From NCBI GenBank assembly GCA_947044405.1, contig CAMRHE010000332.1, positions 62,001 to 126,000 on the forward strand: DNA of 64,000 bases. Reading direction: 5' to 3'. Both the position numbers and the translations under genes were made by a program. The notes beneath the pieces were generated by a model that did not search any database, was not told the origin of the DNA, and saw only the letters and a list, made by a program, of their open reading frames with translations. Shown one piece after another: positions 1 to 39,790 of this stretch. Each line of letters begins with the position of its first letter. Positions within the stretch are counted from its first letter, which is position 1. The stretch is from Leptodactylus fallax. Taxonomy: Eukaryota > Chordata > Amphibia > Anura > Leptodactylidae.

Positions 1-1088
1 TGGGATTGCGGGGTGCAAACAGCGCAGACTTGTCACGGTCTCTGGGCACGAGGGCGCAGCGCTGGTGCTGTCCCACGTTACCACCACTGGTACCGGTGAT
101 GAGGGGGCTGCACAAATGTTGGTGGTGATTGTTCCCCCGGGGCGCTTCCCCTATACTGTGCTGACTGGTGGTGTTTGGGGCGCCCTGATGTTGTCGGTGC
201 AGAGTCAGACACAGAAACGGTTGTAAAGTTGAACTTTTACTTCCATGGGTGTGGAGGCACAAATGCTTAAACAGTTTCTTCAATACAAAACAACGGGGTA
301 CGCCTGGTGACACAGCAAAGTCCTGGGGTGCAGGGTAGACTTGATGAAAGGTGTTCCTAGCCCTTATACTTCAGTGTTACAGCCCTAAGGTGCGTCTGGG
401 CTCCTATTTGGCACATAGGAGGATGCCCACCATGATACTAGTACATAATATTCCCCACTCACGTTATGTGGTCCTGATAGCTCAGAGTTTCGGGGTGCAA
501 TAGTCAGGGTGGCAGGATATTCCACAGGTCTGGCCTTGGCCCCTGGATCCTGTGATACTTGCTATGGAGCACGTGTTCCAGAATGTTCTCTCCACAGTCT
601 CAGGCTGACAAGATAATGATGCTTGACTTCCTTCAGGGCGATGGCTAGGCAGACAGGGGACAGGATCTTCTGAATAGCTGGAGTCTGTCAGCTCTCCAAC
701 CTTCCTGGGCCTGTCTAGGACTTGAGATTCCTGCACTAAACTCACTGCTTTCTTCACAGGACATCACACTTATCTCCTCACCTCCTCCTCCTAACACTCC
801 ACACTTCTAACTCCTCACACGCAGGACCTTCCTGCAGGGGTGTTACCATGGGGACCCAGTGATCAGCTGACTCCTCCCCTTTTTCCAGGCGATGTCCTCC
901 CATTGGACATTTGGTTACTATTCAATCCTATGGCAGGTGTAATGCATGTGTGAGGCTCACTAGGTGGCGCTGTGTTGTGTGACACTCAGGACCCCCTGCT
1001 ATGTCACACAGGCTATGAAGCAACAGGAAATAATACAATGCACAGAGATCACCCTCAGCCCAGCCATAGCCAGCTCTGGGATGCCACA
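1..1088 (-). mobile_element. Gypsy family A LTR, truncated by the window edge
   Basis: This is the reverse complement of the 1.12-kb LTRs at 49528-50648 and 56744-57867. It ends at 1088 with the complement of the TGTGGCATCC terminus, and about 32 bp of the U5 end lie beyond the window start. The sequence after 1088 is not the polypurine tract seen before the intact 3' LTR, so this is either a 5' LTR whose body lies off-window to the left or a solo LTR. It holds no gene; the 91-codon open stretch inside it recurs in the other LTRs and starts with GTG. Confidence 0.9.
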
Positions 1089-1089
1089 C

Positions 1090-1228
1090 TTCTACATGAG
1101 GTGGCGGCCATTTTAGTTAGTCCGAGACCAATCTCCATTTATTCAGTTTCATTAAAAAGAGAACAATTTGGAATATTTAGCTTGAACCAGGCACAGAAAA
1201 AATAATTGGTTCGCCCATCTCTAGTCAT
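1090..1228. repeat. Dispersed frog repeat fragment (GGCCATTTTAG...GCCCATCTCTAG type)
   Basis: A short degenerate segment (GGCGGCCATTTTAG, then AACAATTTGGAATATTTAG, then GTTCGCCCATCTCTAG). Related copies are at 5284-5402, about 15545-15660, about 30538-30620, about 35578-35710, about 40325-40415 and about 41620-41710. It is noncoding and its class is unknown. Confidence 0.6.
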
Positions 1229-2580
1229 TAAGCTTTTATGTCATTGTGTAGTATACTTTATTAATGAATTTTAGCTCCTTTTGGTCAAATCTCACACTGA
1301 ATTCCACATTCAGGCCACTGTGTTTAAGCCTGGTATACTACCATACATAGAGTTGAGCTGCTGAATCTAAGCATGCTACATTAGGAAAATTATCTTATAG
1401 ATATTCTGTTTCCAATATGTATTTTCTGGGGAAAAGTAGGAAAAGCATATGTCTTTGGACTTGTGCCGCTAATATTTTAATACTGTAGCAATGAACCTGG
1501 CTTAACCCCTTAACTCCCGTACTGATTGCCCTGAGCTGAATTATTCATTTGAAAAGGCCATTGCAATTTACCACATCCATAGGTTGTACATCAGTTTAAT
1601 TGCAGGGATAGCTGCTAATTCATAGCAGATGTGTCTCCTGGAAGCTTCTTCTGTCCAGAGTAGGGACCAGTGTCCAGTGGGTGCCCTTTCATCTTCAGCA
1701 AGGGAATTAACCCTTCTTATCCTCGTATCCATGGAGGTTATTCATTTTTCAATATGTTGTCTGTTCCTAACTTTCCTGTACATCAACATGCAGGAGAGGT
1801 AGGGTTAATTCCCTGTAGCTTCTGAACTCCTTTCCATGCGCTATATGACCTGCAATAATTATTTTTATCCCTTTAACCACCCCCCCTTGATCAGTATACA
1901 TGTTAATAGGAATCCTTCAAAAACTTAGAAAGGTTCTTAACTTGTCCCACACAACACAAGGTCTCATACAGTTACATTGATGAACCAATAAAAAAAAATT
2001 ATGACTGTTGTAACACAGAGGGGAAAACATTTTTCTTGGTTTTAAAAGCTAAAATTAGATATGTCATTAAGGGGTTAAAATGTACTTAAAGGGGTTGTCC
2101 GGCATAAAATGATATTAATAATTTAAGCTAAACACCCCCCTCACCTACCTTCTAAATTACTTAGTGTACCAAAAATCTTTATTTACCTAGATCGCAGGGT
2201 AAATGTGACCGACCCAGGCACATTTTTTGATGACGTTCTGTTTCCAGAAGGGGGGGAAAAGAACGTCACATATACTAACCAACCCCCTTCCAGCCTATCA
2301 TACTTACCTGTTTTCCGGTCCGGATCTTCTGAGCACGTGACATAATTTCTTCTGGGCAGCCGACAGCTCCTCTTCTTGACATCTGCCGGCCGCCCACACC
2401 AGAGCAATAGAGCGCCAGCTACTTCTGGTTTTTATAATTTAAACCCGTTCCAGGAATGTGCTGTATCAATATGAAGGATGTCGGGTCTTTAAAGATGGCA
2501 ACCACTCTGAAGCAGAGCAGCCCCCATAGCCATTGGGTCTCCAATATATTGCACAGCGGAGACCCGAGCTAATACCCACA
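1229..2580. other. Intergenic, no gene seen
   Basis: AT-rich DNA upstream of NXPE-A. No supported coding frame is visible. It contains a fragment starting near 2087 (AAAGGGGTTGTCCGGCAT), a terminus shared with the MITE at about 47553 and with 58562. The promoter of NXPE-A may lie here or in the next kilobase, but no clear TATA box or CpG cluster was found. Confidence 0.5.
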
Positions 2581-2581
2581 A

Positions 2582-3540
2582 TCAGAGTTTGTCTCCAATT
2601 CCACCCCATTCGAAAAATTTTTCCAGCTTCTCAGTACTTTGTACAGAATAATAAATGTTACCATTATGAAGAACAATTTGTCCTACAAACATTAAGCCCT
2701 CATATTGCTCTATGAACAGAAAAATAAAAAACTTATGGGGTTTGGAAGGCAGGGAGTCAAAAACAAAAATCAAAAAAATGCCACCAGTGGGAAGGGGTTG
2801 AAAATATAAAAAAAAAAAAAATCAGATGACTCCGTTTCCCTAGATTTGAAATAAAAGTAAATAAACAAAAACAAACAAACAAATTAAACATTCCTGTGTC
2901 TGAAAATGTCCGGTCTACAAACATAAAAATATTTTATAATAAATGAAAAAGAGCGAAACCGTGTTTTTTGTTTTTGTTTTTTTTTTTTGCCGTTTCACCT
3001 CCCATAAAAATTTGAATAAAAAGTAATCAAAACATCAGACATTTACCCAAAGCATTATAACTAAAAGGTACATCTGGCCCTGCAAAAAAAAAAAAAAAAA
3101 ACACAAGGAAATATTTAAAAAAAATTACAGGTCTCGGAATACGGCAACACAAAGAATTTTTTTGAAAAGTTTGGGATTTTTTTCAAGGGGTTAAAACATA
3201 AAAAAACTCTATAAGTTTGGTATCCCTGGAATTGTGACATCTCATAGAATATAGGTGACATGTCATTTTGTCTACACAGTAAACGCCATAGAAACGAAGC
3301 CCATAAGAATGTCACACAAATGCAGTTTTTCTCCAATTCCACCCCATTCTGAATTTTCTTCCAGCTTCCCAGTACATTGTACAGAATAATAAATGGTGCC
3401 ATTATGAAGTATAGTTTGCCCCACAAATATGAAGTGCTCATATGGCTCTGTAAACAGAAAAATAAAAAAGTTATGGGGTTTGGAAGACGGGGAGTCATAA
3501 TCGAAAATCAAAAAATGCCTGTAGTGGTAATGGGTTAATG
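2582..3540 (-). repeat. Two partial copies of a dispersed noncoding repeat (family R1)
   Basis: Segments 2582-2810 and about 2886-3540 share long stretches such as TTATGGGGTTTGGAAG, GCCCTCATAT and CAGCTTCCCAGTACATTGTA. The same family occurs at about 16380-17290, 38835-39790 and 60602-61359. Full copies begin TTAACCCCTT-like and end AAGGGGTTAA-like, so a TTAA-targeting nonautonomous DNA element is possible (inference). Minus-strand open frames of 60-127 codons in it are not supported as genes. Confidence 0.7.
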
Positions 3541-3619
3541 TGACTGTTAGGCTTAAGGCCCACATTGCGGAAAAGCTGCTTTTTTGTTGCCCAAGGCCAA
3601 TCTGAACTTTTTCACCAGG

Positions 3620-4730
3620 GCCTGTGAGCCTTTAGCTATGCCTCTATTGCACCCAAATAGTTTTGCTTTTCTGGCCTTTTCAGAACAATTGTATCATGAG
3701 AAATTGACTATTTTTTAAAAAATGAGGTGAAAATGAATATTTTCTATTTTTCATAACATTTCTGCTTGTTAACTGTTTCTCTGTAGTTACACCCAGTGTT
3801 TATATGAGCAAAGTACTCAAAGTCCAAAGACTTCCAGTTTATTAGGAGTACTGTCAGTCTGTGAGACAGACGAGGTGAAGACACCGTCTAAAGTTCCAAG
3901 AAAAGTAATGTCGGATAATCCAGACCTCAAGTCCAGAAGGATTGTGCGGAAAGATACATATTAATGTCAGCACATCAATGAAGTGAAATCCACTTGTGGG
4001 ACAGAATTCTTCAAATATGACGTAAGACACTTATAAACTTATTGAAAACTGTAGCTCTATGTTATAGCTGTGGTATAGGGCGATATTTAGTCATTAAAAT
4101 TAAGGCGTAAAATCATATTTTGCCTTCTTCTGTTGGTCTTCTTTGTATTGACTACATAGTCATAGAATTATTAGATATAATGGATCAAATATTATTAGTT
4201 ATACAGATCATTTAATATAAATTTAGAGAATGTATTTATAAGTGTAGATTCCATAATTATAATAGTAATAATAATTGTATCTGCTGTATTAGAACACAAT
4301 ATAATACTTTATAAAAGTTCACACAGGTGCAGTTTTTCTGCTTGCTGTTAGAAACAATCCTGAGGCTGAAACTTTGTCTTGATCATAATACAGGCGCACT
4401 GCAGGTTTATGCAGTTTTCTGCTTTCAATAATTTTTCTAAAAATAGTATCTAGATGGCAAGATAATGGCAAAGTGTCCCCATGTACAAAATGTAACCTGT
4501 GGAGGAATCTGAGGGGGGTTTTCAGTTGTCCTGCAGTAACAGCTTATAAGATTGTTAGAAGATTCTTAGGAAAATAGAAAAATGGGCTATGCTATCAGAG
4601 TTAATACACGCAGCAAAAACCAAATTGTCTAAAATGTTTCATACAAATTTTTAAGTGAAAAAAAAAAGGTTTTTTAGCATAACATAAAAAGCAATATATC
4701 TAAATGTGTTTGTAGCCTTGAAATTTGATG
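3620..4730 (+). repeat. Segmental duplication, copy A (5' end of NXPE-A)
   Basis: Collinear with about 40640-41900. Shared blocks include the noncoding exon, a following block containing GACTACATAGTCATAGAATTA and ATAATGGATCAAATATTATT, the GCAGTTTTTCTGCTTG block, and the AAAATGTTTCATA block. Together with the duplicated coding exons at 7096 and 62076 this marks a gene duplication rather than a transposon. Confidence 0.85.
3787..4021 (+). other. Candidate 5' untranslated exon of NXPE-A
   Basis: The segment is preceded by a pyrimidine-rich acceptor (TTTCTCTGTAG) and followed by a donor (GTAAGA). Both sites are kept in the duplicated copy at 40759-40982, although the body carries several indels between copies. 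It has stops in every frame and no shared open frame, so it fits a spliced leader exon. It lies 3.1 kb upstream of the signal-anchor exon. Transcript data are needed to prove that it is used. Confidence 0.55.
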
Positions 4731-5590
4731 CCAGCTAATATTTTGTAATGATACAGAATTATGAAAAATAATAAAAATAATTTATACTCCCCAAATACAT
4801 ATTTGCTCCCATTCTAACACTTCCAAAGGCCTCCTCCACTCCCTGTTTTCTGGTCCATTTCACCACACAGGAAATGACCACTTAGGCTAGGTTCACATCC
4901 TACGGAGACTCCGTCTGCAGATTCAGCAGAAAATCAGCACAGAGGACTTTTTCTCAGATGGTTTCAGTATAAAAACACATTATAGTCTATGACGACTTCG
5001 GGTGCCCGCATGTAAACGCTGTTTTAGCTGACTGTCTCTGAGTAGGCCCAAAGGAGGTGTAAAAAATAAAAAACATTTATACTCACTTTCCCTAACCTCG
5101 GGCCTCCTCCCAGCATCCAGCTATCTGGATCTTCCTCCTCCAGGCGTGTGACATCACAGAAGAGGCACTCTTCTGTGACATCTTCATGGGGTTGGGCTTC
5201 AGTGGTGACATAGACACAACAAGTGACATGACATCAGCGGTGACCGCGGGCACATAACGTCACAGTATAACAATTTACCACAAATGATGTCACGGTGGCC
5301 ATTTTAGTTCATCCAAGACAAATCCCAAATTTCCAACAGCCGAACAATTTGGAATATTTGGGTCGAATCTGGTTCATTGCAAACCGATCCGCCCAACACT
5401 AGTAACCTGTCCATAATAAGGAAATCTTGGCTCGCTTTATAGAAAATTCTTGCATTCATGATCATAACCATCGACAACAGCTCAAGACAAAGATTGTCAC
5501 CACTAAGATAATTTGATAAAATCTTTAAAGCTCTGCAAAAATTTCTAATGTTTACAAATTTAAACATGGATATGTTCATGGGAATATCCC
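4731..5590. other. Intron or 5' flank with repeat fragments
   Basis: No coding frame is supported. A TAGGCTAGGTTCACATC motif near 4884 resembles ends of dispersed frog repeats also seen near 59625. 5284-5402 is a copy of the dispersed repeat at 1090-1228. Confidence 0.5.
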
Positions 5591-5594
5591 TTTA

Positions 5595-5925
5595 GGCTGG
5601 GGCCCCACATGACGTAAATGCAGGGGTTTGGGACGGGAACTCAACGGAAAAAAAATGCGGCATTTTACAGTCACTGCAAAGTGGATGGGATTCTAGTGAG
5701 CCCCATCCACACAATGCAAAAAAATACGCGCAGGGGACACACTGGGATTTCCAAAACCGTTGCAGCATGTCAATTATACCTACGGAAACTCTGGCGGTTT
5801 CCCTATAGGTGTAATGGAAGCAGAAAGTTTCTTCTGCGGACTTTCTGTGAAAAGCATTGCGGGAAAAACCACAATGCATTGCCTCCGAGATCTTTCTTGC
5901 AGTGCTATTTTGATGGCCACATTGA
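5595..5925. mobile_element. Harbinger-like MITE, one end recognisable
   Basis: Starts after TTA with GGCTGGGGCCCCACAT, the terminus of the MITEs at 16708-17009 and 47948-48318. It continues with the shared CCTATAGGTGTAATGGAAGC and GACTTTCTG blocks. The far end is degenerate near 5925. The 151-codon frame across it is not conserved in other copies and is not called a gene. Confidence 0.65.
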
Positions 5926-7095
5926 AAAAAAATTTTTAACTGTTTTTTCTTCTACACATATAGTAAATATAGAAGAGGTGATACCACATTTCTATAGCTT
6001 TTGTTATATTTTATCAATGTTAGTTTTTTTCTGGATAATATTTTGGATATTTAGAAAGTTGGGGGTTATTTGAATTTTTATATTTTTAGTGGTTTTTTTT
6101 TTTCATTTTTTTTAAAACTAAACTTTTTGAACTTTTTTCCTTTCTTTCAGCCTCCACCTAGGGATTAAACAAGCAATCATTACTTACTTATACTATAGAC
6201 GACAATATTATAGTATTACAGTCTATGGGAAAATTGTTACATTATGTATGAATGAATTTCTGCTTGAGACAATACAAACCTAGCACTGGCCGACCTGGGA
6301 GCCTTAAGAAGTCTACCACGGCAATAAAACAGCTCCCACAATCGTGCCATGGAAGAGCTATTCTGTTGCAGAAATCCAAAGTAACCTCTCTGTTGTCTCC
6401 AATCATGGACAGCGGGGTCTCTGCTGTGTAGAACAGAAGACCTGGCATTTATGGTCGACCGACTCATATACTGAGTGGGTGCCATCTTTAATAACCCGAC
6501 ATCCACTCTACAACTATGGCAGATGTTAGGAAGGGGTTTCAAGTTATTTTTAACCCCTTGTGGGGCTTAAAATAACAAACACTGTATAACTACCTCTACA
6601 TTTGACTGGGGAGGCAGTGGAGAGTTTCTACTTGGGTCCCTGGTGTTCCTGCCCTTTGGCCCACATGTATGCAATGCAGTCAATCAGTGGATGAGCAGTG
6701 ATGATCTGTTCAAATGGAGTATCACTACTCAACCAGTGATTGGCTATATTGCTCATGTGCAGGCAAATGAGAATAAAGACTGGGAATCCGAAGGGAAACT
6801 CTTCACTGGATCCCTGACCAAATGGAGAAGTAATACAGTATACAGTGTTTGTTATTGCAAGCCTTGCAGGAGCTGAAAATATGAACTCTAATCAATGTTA
6901 TATGTGACATTGAAAAATTACAACTCATCACACTAAAAACAAGCGATCATACAGTTATGTTGACAAAAAAAATTTGGGATATACCAAACTAGGCTGCATC
7001 CTGAAAGGGTTAAGTAATATTCATATACAGAATGCATTATTAAGCTTCAGTAATAGTAGAATGCACATATGTCTTACAGAGCTGACCTCAAGGTG
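5926..7095. other. Intronic DNA, no gene seen
   Basis: AT-rich DNA without a convincing coding frame. About 6900-7095 is similar to about 61850-62075 upstream of the duplicated signal-anchor exon, so this flank belongs to the NXPE duplication. Confidence 0.5.
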
Positions 7096-33863
<26,768 letters not shown>

Positions 33864-35117
33864 GAACAATTAGAAAACTGAGTCTGCTTTACTTTCAAAA
33901 ACAGATCTCCTCTTGTCTATGGGCCATGTCTGAAATTGCAGCTCATCACAGTCAATAAGAATTAGCTCCAATACCAACAAGGACAAGAATGGCGTTTTTT
34001 CTGGAGATAAAAGCAGATCAACTGGTACGGTCCTTGACAACCCAAACTATATGATTCACAATTTTACACTGTTATTCATCTAAATATAAACCACACAGAA
34101 AGTAGAAAAAGAACTGCAATCAACAAGTGGATGGTTAGCAGCAGACATACCCCTAACAGCGCACTGTCATGCAGTGTATACTGGAAGACATAGTTCTCTT
34201 GCTCTACTATAACTTGAATAGGTCTAATGTAAGGCTAAAGTCACATGAGCGAGGTGTAAAACAGCTGTGAAAAACGTCCACTTTTCACGGCTGTCTTGCA
34301 ACCGAAGGGCACTCGTTTTCACGGACCTCCCCAAAAATAGGACACAACCTATATTTTAAGTCCATGACAACAGAACGTCAAAATAACGGCCAGGTGAATA
34401 GCCCCATTCACTGACATTGAATTTAATGCCATTCACTGACATTGAATTTAATGCTGCCGTGTGATGGCCATAAAACACTGTTGTGTGAATGTAGCCTAGC
34501 TCTATGCATAAAGTGCAGGGCAGGGCAAGGCATGCTGAGCTCAGATGCATGAGGAATTGTTTGTGCAGAACGGGATGAGACTGATATAATACAGATTGTA
34601 TCTTACTAAAAGAAAAGTAAAGCAAAAATGTGCAAACAAAATTGTCTTCAGTATCCAGTAATTTCTTCAGTATCCAGTAATTTCTTCAGTATCCAGTAAT
34701 TTCTCCAGTTTCCAGAAATTCTAAACAACCCCTTTCCAATTTTACATATACCTGTGAAAGTACTTTTCATACATGAATAGTGCAGGTGAATAGAAGAAAC
34801 TTTGCAATATATCTTATTAAGGAGATCTGCTTCCTTCTCCATGTATTAGGCTGCTCTCCTCCTCCTTATCTTCACTCAGTCTGTTTGTTTGCATAGAGTC
34901 CATCCCCATACTCAACTCAAAAACAGAAATCTATGGAGAGAGGAGGGGGAGAAGGTGGCTGTTAATTGATTTATTGCCTCATTCTATGCAGTGCTAGAGT
35001 CTTACTCTTGAAGATATAGCAATGCCAGATGTGTTCCCGCACAGAGTATCTGAGCATAGCAGCTGCAGCTATCAGTGTGCTTTTTTCCAGCAGCCTCCTT
35101 CTCCACAATCTTAATGC
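33864..35117. other. 3' flank of NXPE-A
   Basis: May include the 3' UTR. Holds a duplicated 24-mer (ATTCACTGACATTGAATTTA type) at about 34407-34455 and a 19-bp tandem repeat at 34643-34715. No other gene. Confidence 0.5.
34643..34715. repeat. 19-bp tandem repeat, about 4 copies
   Basis: Unit TCTTCAGTATCCAGTAATT; the last copy is degenerate (TCTCCAGTTTCCAGAAATT). Confidence 0.9.
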
Positions 35118-35575
35118 TCAGACATGATATACTTAGACTGGTTGTCAGTAGTAATAGATGAATAGCTGTACTGTAGTATAAGGTGTGCGGATCTCATGTC
35201 TGATCACATGTCATTATATCAGTGATGTCAGTAACAGGGGGCGGGGCTGTGACAACCTCTCAGACATGATATATACAGCTGGTTGTCAGTAGTAATAGAT
35301 GAATAGCTGTACTGTAGTATAAGGTGTGCGGATCTCATGTCTGATCACATGTCATTATATCAGTGATGTCAGTAACAGGGGGCGGGGCTGTGACAACCTC
35401 TCAGACATGATATATATAGCTGGTTGTCAGTAGTAATAGATGAATAGCTGTACTGTAGTATAAGGTGCGGATCTCATGTCTGATCACATGTCATTATATT
35501 ATATCAGTGATGTCAGTAACGGGGCGGGGCTGTGACAACCTCTCAGACATGATATATACAGCTGGTACTCAGCAG
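35118..35575. repeat. 141-bp tandem repeat, about 3.2 copies
   Basis: Units start TCAGACATGATATA at 35118, 35260, 35401 and 35543. Units contain GTCTGATCACATGTCATTAT, and GGGGGCGGGGCTGTGACAAC (a GC box-like motif) lies near each later junction. No coding frame. Confidence 0.95.
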
Positions 35576-38152
35576 TAATTAGAGATGAATGAACTGGTTT
35601 GTAAAGAACTAGATTCCACATGTACTTTTGAAAAACTTTGAATTCAAACAAATCTGAACTTTTTTGCAGTCTGATTCGTACAAACTGGCTAAAATAGCGG
35701 TCACCATGTGAAAGCATTGAGAGAGAAGAGAGCAAGGGTCATAAATATTGGGGATAAGGCATGCAGCGCTTATAACAGGGAACAGCCAGTCATGAGACTA
35801 TAGATCTGAGGTCACTAATAAGTCATAAACATTATAAAAAGCCTATATGGGAAGAGAGGATAACCATTTGAGGGGTGAGATTAGACAGATAGGAATATCT
35901 CCGACAGTCAGACTGGGAGAGATAGAAAATACATGTACACAAATAATACAGTGTGGGTATTCTAGGGAAGTATAAAGTGTTAGGACTAGTTATGTGTATG
36001 TGTCTGAATGTTACTGTGCTGCAGCAGATGCATTGATATAGAATGGGCCTCAATGCAAAATCTGCGCCACTAGCTGAATATTATGCTGCCTCTTATAATA
36101 GCCATTTTTCTTAACTCTCTCTTTTCAGAAGGAAACTGGACACTGTTGTCAATGAGAATAACATGACTTATAATCATTAATGTTTTACAACAGACTGTAG
36201 CCTGAGAACTGTCAATGTACAATTCACGTGATGGTTTACAACATGGTTAATTACGTTTTTCTCTTTTAATATTTGCAGGATAAATATTGCTGCTCAGATG
36301 AAGGTGAAGGATTGTTTTGCAGCTTTAGACTGATGAGATAAGGACTATGGTCTGATATAAATCAGCAATGACTATAGGGCAAAATGACATTTCTAAAAAA
36401 AAATAGTGCAAAGGCTTTAATGTCTAAGGTCACGTTCACACTGCTGTGTTTTCTATCAGTTCTCTGATCCATCGTAGGATCAGAACAAAGGACAGAAAAG
36501 CAGACAAAATGATGATTGCAGATGGAGCGTTGTCTGTTTACATATGTCAACATTCACTGAAATATTAAAAATAACACCGAGGAACCTGGGGCATTGATCG
36601 CGGGCATTAGCGACAGGTCTCTGCTGAGCAGTCGCCATATTTGAATACCCAACATCCGTCGACCTTAGCGGAAGGGGTTAAAGGATAAGACACTTTTCTT
36701 TAGTGAAGTATACTGCAAATTTTATTCCTTTCATCTGCACTATTGATTTATGAAAAAAATTATAAAAATTTACACTTTAACTTATGCCAAAGAAACTGAC
36801 TTGTATTCTGGGCACCGCTTATATTATGTATGAGAACATTTATTGCAACTCATTTGACAAAGGTTGTGGCTTCCCTGGAAAAGGAGCCTGGCACAAGAAT
36901 ATACGCCAGAATTGTGCCAAAATTCAAGTGCAATCCTAGTCAGCTAATAGAGATAAATACACTAATTTGGCACAAGCTAAATTACTTCCAAAATTCCCCA
37001 AAGATTCTGATTTCAGTAAATTCAAAACTTTTGGGATTCATTTTTAGATGAATTGTTAAAAATGGCAGCCACCATTTTTTCAGATCAGACCAAGGCAGAG
37101 AAGAAGGATCACATGATATCAGCGAAGGCGAGATTCTTTTTAATGTCTTTTAGGTAGTCCTCCGCCAGTCATAGCTGTGAGGTTACTGATGACGCCTAAC
37201 TATTATAAAACAGCCCAACCAGGAATTTTTTGTGGGGATAGACAGTGGAGTAACCTGAAGGTCCTGGGTCGCAATGTATGTATGTCGCAATTGAGGAGAG
37301 TAGACATCAGATACAGATTCTTGGAAGAGATCGGCGATAGGAGTCATCACAATCACAGTTCTTACCTTCAATCAGTCTGCCACATTCCAGGAGTTGTGGT
37401 GTGGCAATGACGGACCAAAGCGGGTCTAAGGTGGCAGCTGGTCTCTTCCTCACTGATCCATGGTGGCTTTGGCTACAAAACTCCCTACAGGCCTTAGGGC
37501 AACAAAGTGTTGAGGGGGATGCATTCATATGGATCTGGATAGTAAAAGTTCCCCTTGTGCACACACTGTTATAGACCTTCTGCCTAATGGTTGTTTGGAG
37601 TGCCCATGGTGGAAGATGTAATTAAAGATATTGGAGTCAGTGTGGCAAATGTCACAAGTGTCGCTTGGGGCTCAATTTACTTCGGCAAACTTCCAGTCAC
37701 ACATACACAGAGTATCAGTTTCTTAGACATACAATATGCACTCACAGCGCTCTCTACAATCTCAGAATCAAATTTACTCTTGACTCCCTCATTCTGTCCT
37801 CTGCCCCTTTCAACTTGGTGAATATGGGTCAACCCTGGCTCCAAGTCCCCTTTTATTGGCACTAACTTTGCTTTCAGTTACTCTTAGGTTGATGCAGGGA
37901 TTGTTTCAACCATGGATACAAGTTTCCTTACTGAGTAGAAGTGGAGATCTTCTGTTGGCATCAAGGCTACTTTTATGAGGTTCTGGGACCCAATGGTGCA
38001 GCCTGTCTCAAGGTGTCTGGTCTGAACGGCCACTAAACTGGAAAGCGCAGCTGCTCTAAAACATGTCTGAACATGACTCAACTCCTGCGAACTACATATT
38101 GAACTCACTGGGTTAGATTTACTAATACTGTCTAAAAGTTAGACAGCGCAAA
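35576..38152. other. Intergenic, no gene recognised
   Basis: Contains a GATGAATGAAC-type dispersed repeat fragment (35578-35710) and an R1-like end (about 36590-36685, ending AGCGGAAGGGGTTAA). 37160-38110 is a GC-richer stretch with several 60-85 codon frames on both strands; none shows a recognisable domain. It could be an old LTR or untranslated retroelement sequence, but this is unsupported. Confidence 0.4.
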
Positions 38153-38695
38153 TGTTACGTCCGCACCCTTTCGAACTTCTGCGCCATCCTCTGGCCGCAT
38201 TTTATGGCACAGGAGGCGTGTCCATTCATGATTATCTGCTCCTGGACTCTGGTCATTTTGTGTTGGGGTTGTGTTAGAGTTACTTTTGTGTGATTTGTGA
38301 TTGACAGCCTATCTGCCAATGAAGTCTGGGGCAGGTTCTGGACTTCCTATAAACAGGTCATCAACCCAAACATGTTTGCTGGCTATTGTGTCTCTGACCT
38401 TGCTAAGTGTTTGTCCTTGCTCTTGTTTTGTATTTACTGACCTCTGCTTTTTGGCTTTTGACTTCTCTTTGGATTGTGATTTGGTACTGTTTTGTCTCTC
38501 TGGTTTGACCTTGGCTTGCTGACTCCTTTTCTGTGTTGTTTTGTCTTGATCTGTTCTGTTTAACACTTATCTAGAAAAGGGACTGTCACCTAGTTGTCCT
38601 CTACCGCCTAGGGTAGTTGAGGCAAGTCGGTAGGGACAGGGGCTGGGTCGAGTTTAGGACTCACTGTCTCTATCATGTGCTAGGGTAACCAGACA
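38153..38695 (+). mobile_element. Diverged solo LTR related to gypsy B
   Basis: Starts TGTTACGTCCGCACC. It shares blocks with 14734-15408: CACAGGAGGCGTGTCC, GATTGACAGCCTATCTGCCAA, TGGACTTCCTATAAACAGGTC and GCTGGGTCGAGTTTAGGA. The right end and target duplication are unclear. Older than the AGTTG-flanked copy. Confidence 0.75.
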
Positions 38696-38834
38696 TGTAA
38701 ATAAATCTCCCCCACTCTGGCTAAAGGTTGCAAAGCTAGCACTTAATTCCTCCCACCTTCTAGAGACTCTTGAGCAAATGCCACTCCCATTTACAAGGAT
38801 GACACAGCAGAAAAAGAATGACATGTTTCTGTCT

Positions 38835-39790
38835 TAACCCCTATGTGCACCAGGACGTATATATATGTCGGGATCGCGGGAGCAGTCCTGTTTCCATGGC
38901 AACCTTCTGAAGGCTTCCAGCCCTGCCATAGTAATGTAACTACTGAAGTCCACCTGCAGCAATCTTCAATAGTTACATAACGAATTTGCTATAGACTGCA
39001 ATAAAATAGCACAGTATAATACAGTAGGATTGAAGTTTATGGCACAGGTGATCTGAAGATCACATGTTCAAGCCCCCTAGTGGGATAAAAAAAAAAGTTA
39101 GAAAAAAAAAAAAAAAGTTTTTAGAGAAATAAAAAAACCTAAAAGTTTAATTCCCCCCTTTCTCTAGATCACATATAAATATAAACAAATAAAAGTAAAC
39201 ATAAACACATGAGGCATCTCTAACTTCAAAAATTCCCAAACTATTAAAATATAAAAACATTTGTCCCATACGGTAAACGCTGTAACAGGGAAAAAAAAAT
39301 CTAAATGACTGATTTGGTGTTTTTTTTCATCGATTTGCCTCCCTAAAAAAAATGGAATAAAAAGTAATGAAAACATCAGACATTCCCCAACATGGTATGA
39401 GTAAGATATTGTCCCGCAAAAAAAGACACCTTACGAAGCTCCGTACACTGAAATATAAAAAAGTTACAGGGGTCAGAATATGGTGATTTTTTTTTTTCTT
39501 CAAAATTTAGAATTTTTGTAAAGTTATTAAAACATAAAAAAACTATATCAATTTGGTATCACTGTGATCGTATTGACCCAAAGAATACTGTAAAGCTAAC
39601 ATAGCATTTTTACCGCAGAGTGGAAGCCGTAAAAACACCCGCAAGAATATGGCGGTACTGCATTTTTTTCTCAATTCCGCCTCATTCTGAATTTTTTTTC
39701 CAGCTTCCCAGTACATTGTACAGAATAATAAATGGTAACATTTTGAAGTACAACTTGTCACTCAAAAATTAAGCCCTCATATGACGCACG
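38835..39790 (-). repeat. Family R1 repeat copy
   Basis: Begins TTAACCCCTATGTGCACC and ends near AGCCCTCATATGAC. It shares CAGCTTCCCAGTACATTGTA and other blocks with the copies at about 3350 and 61190. Noncoding. Confidence 0.7.

Noticed and set aside
5618..6073. 151-codon plus-strand frame
   Set aside because: Crosses a MITE and AT-rich DNA; no homology and not conserved in other MITE copies.
37180..38110. Possible unknown gene with several short frames
   Set aside because: Frames are all under 90 codons, on both strands, without splice-consistent joins or recognisable domains.
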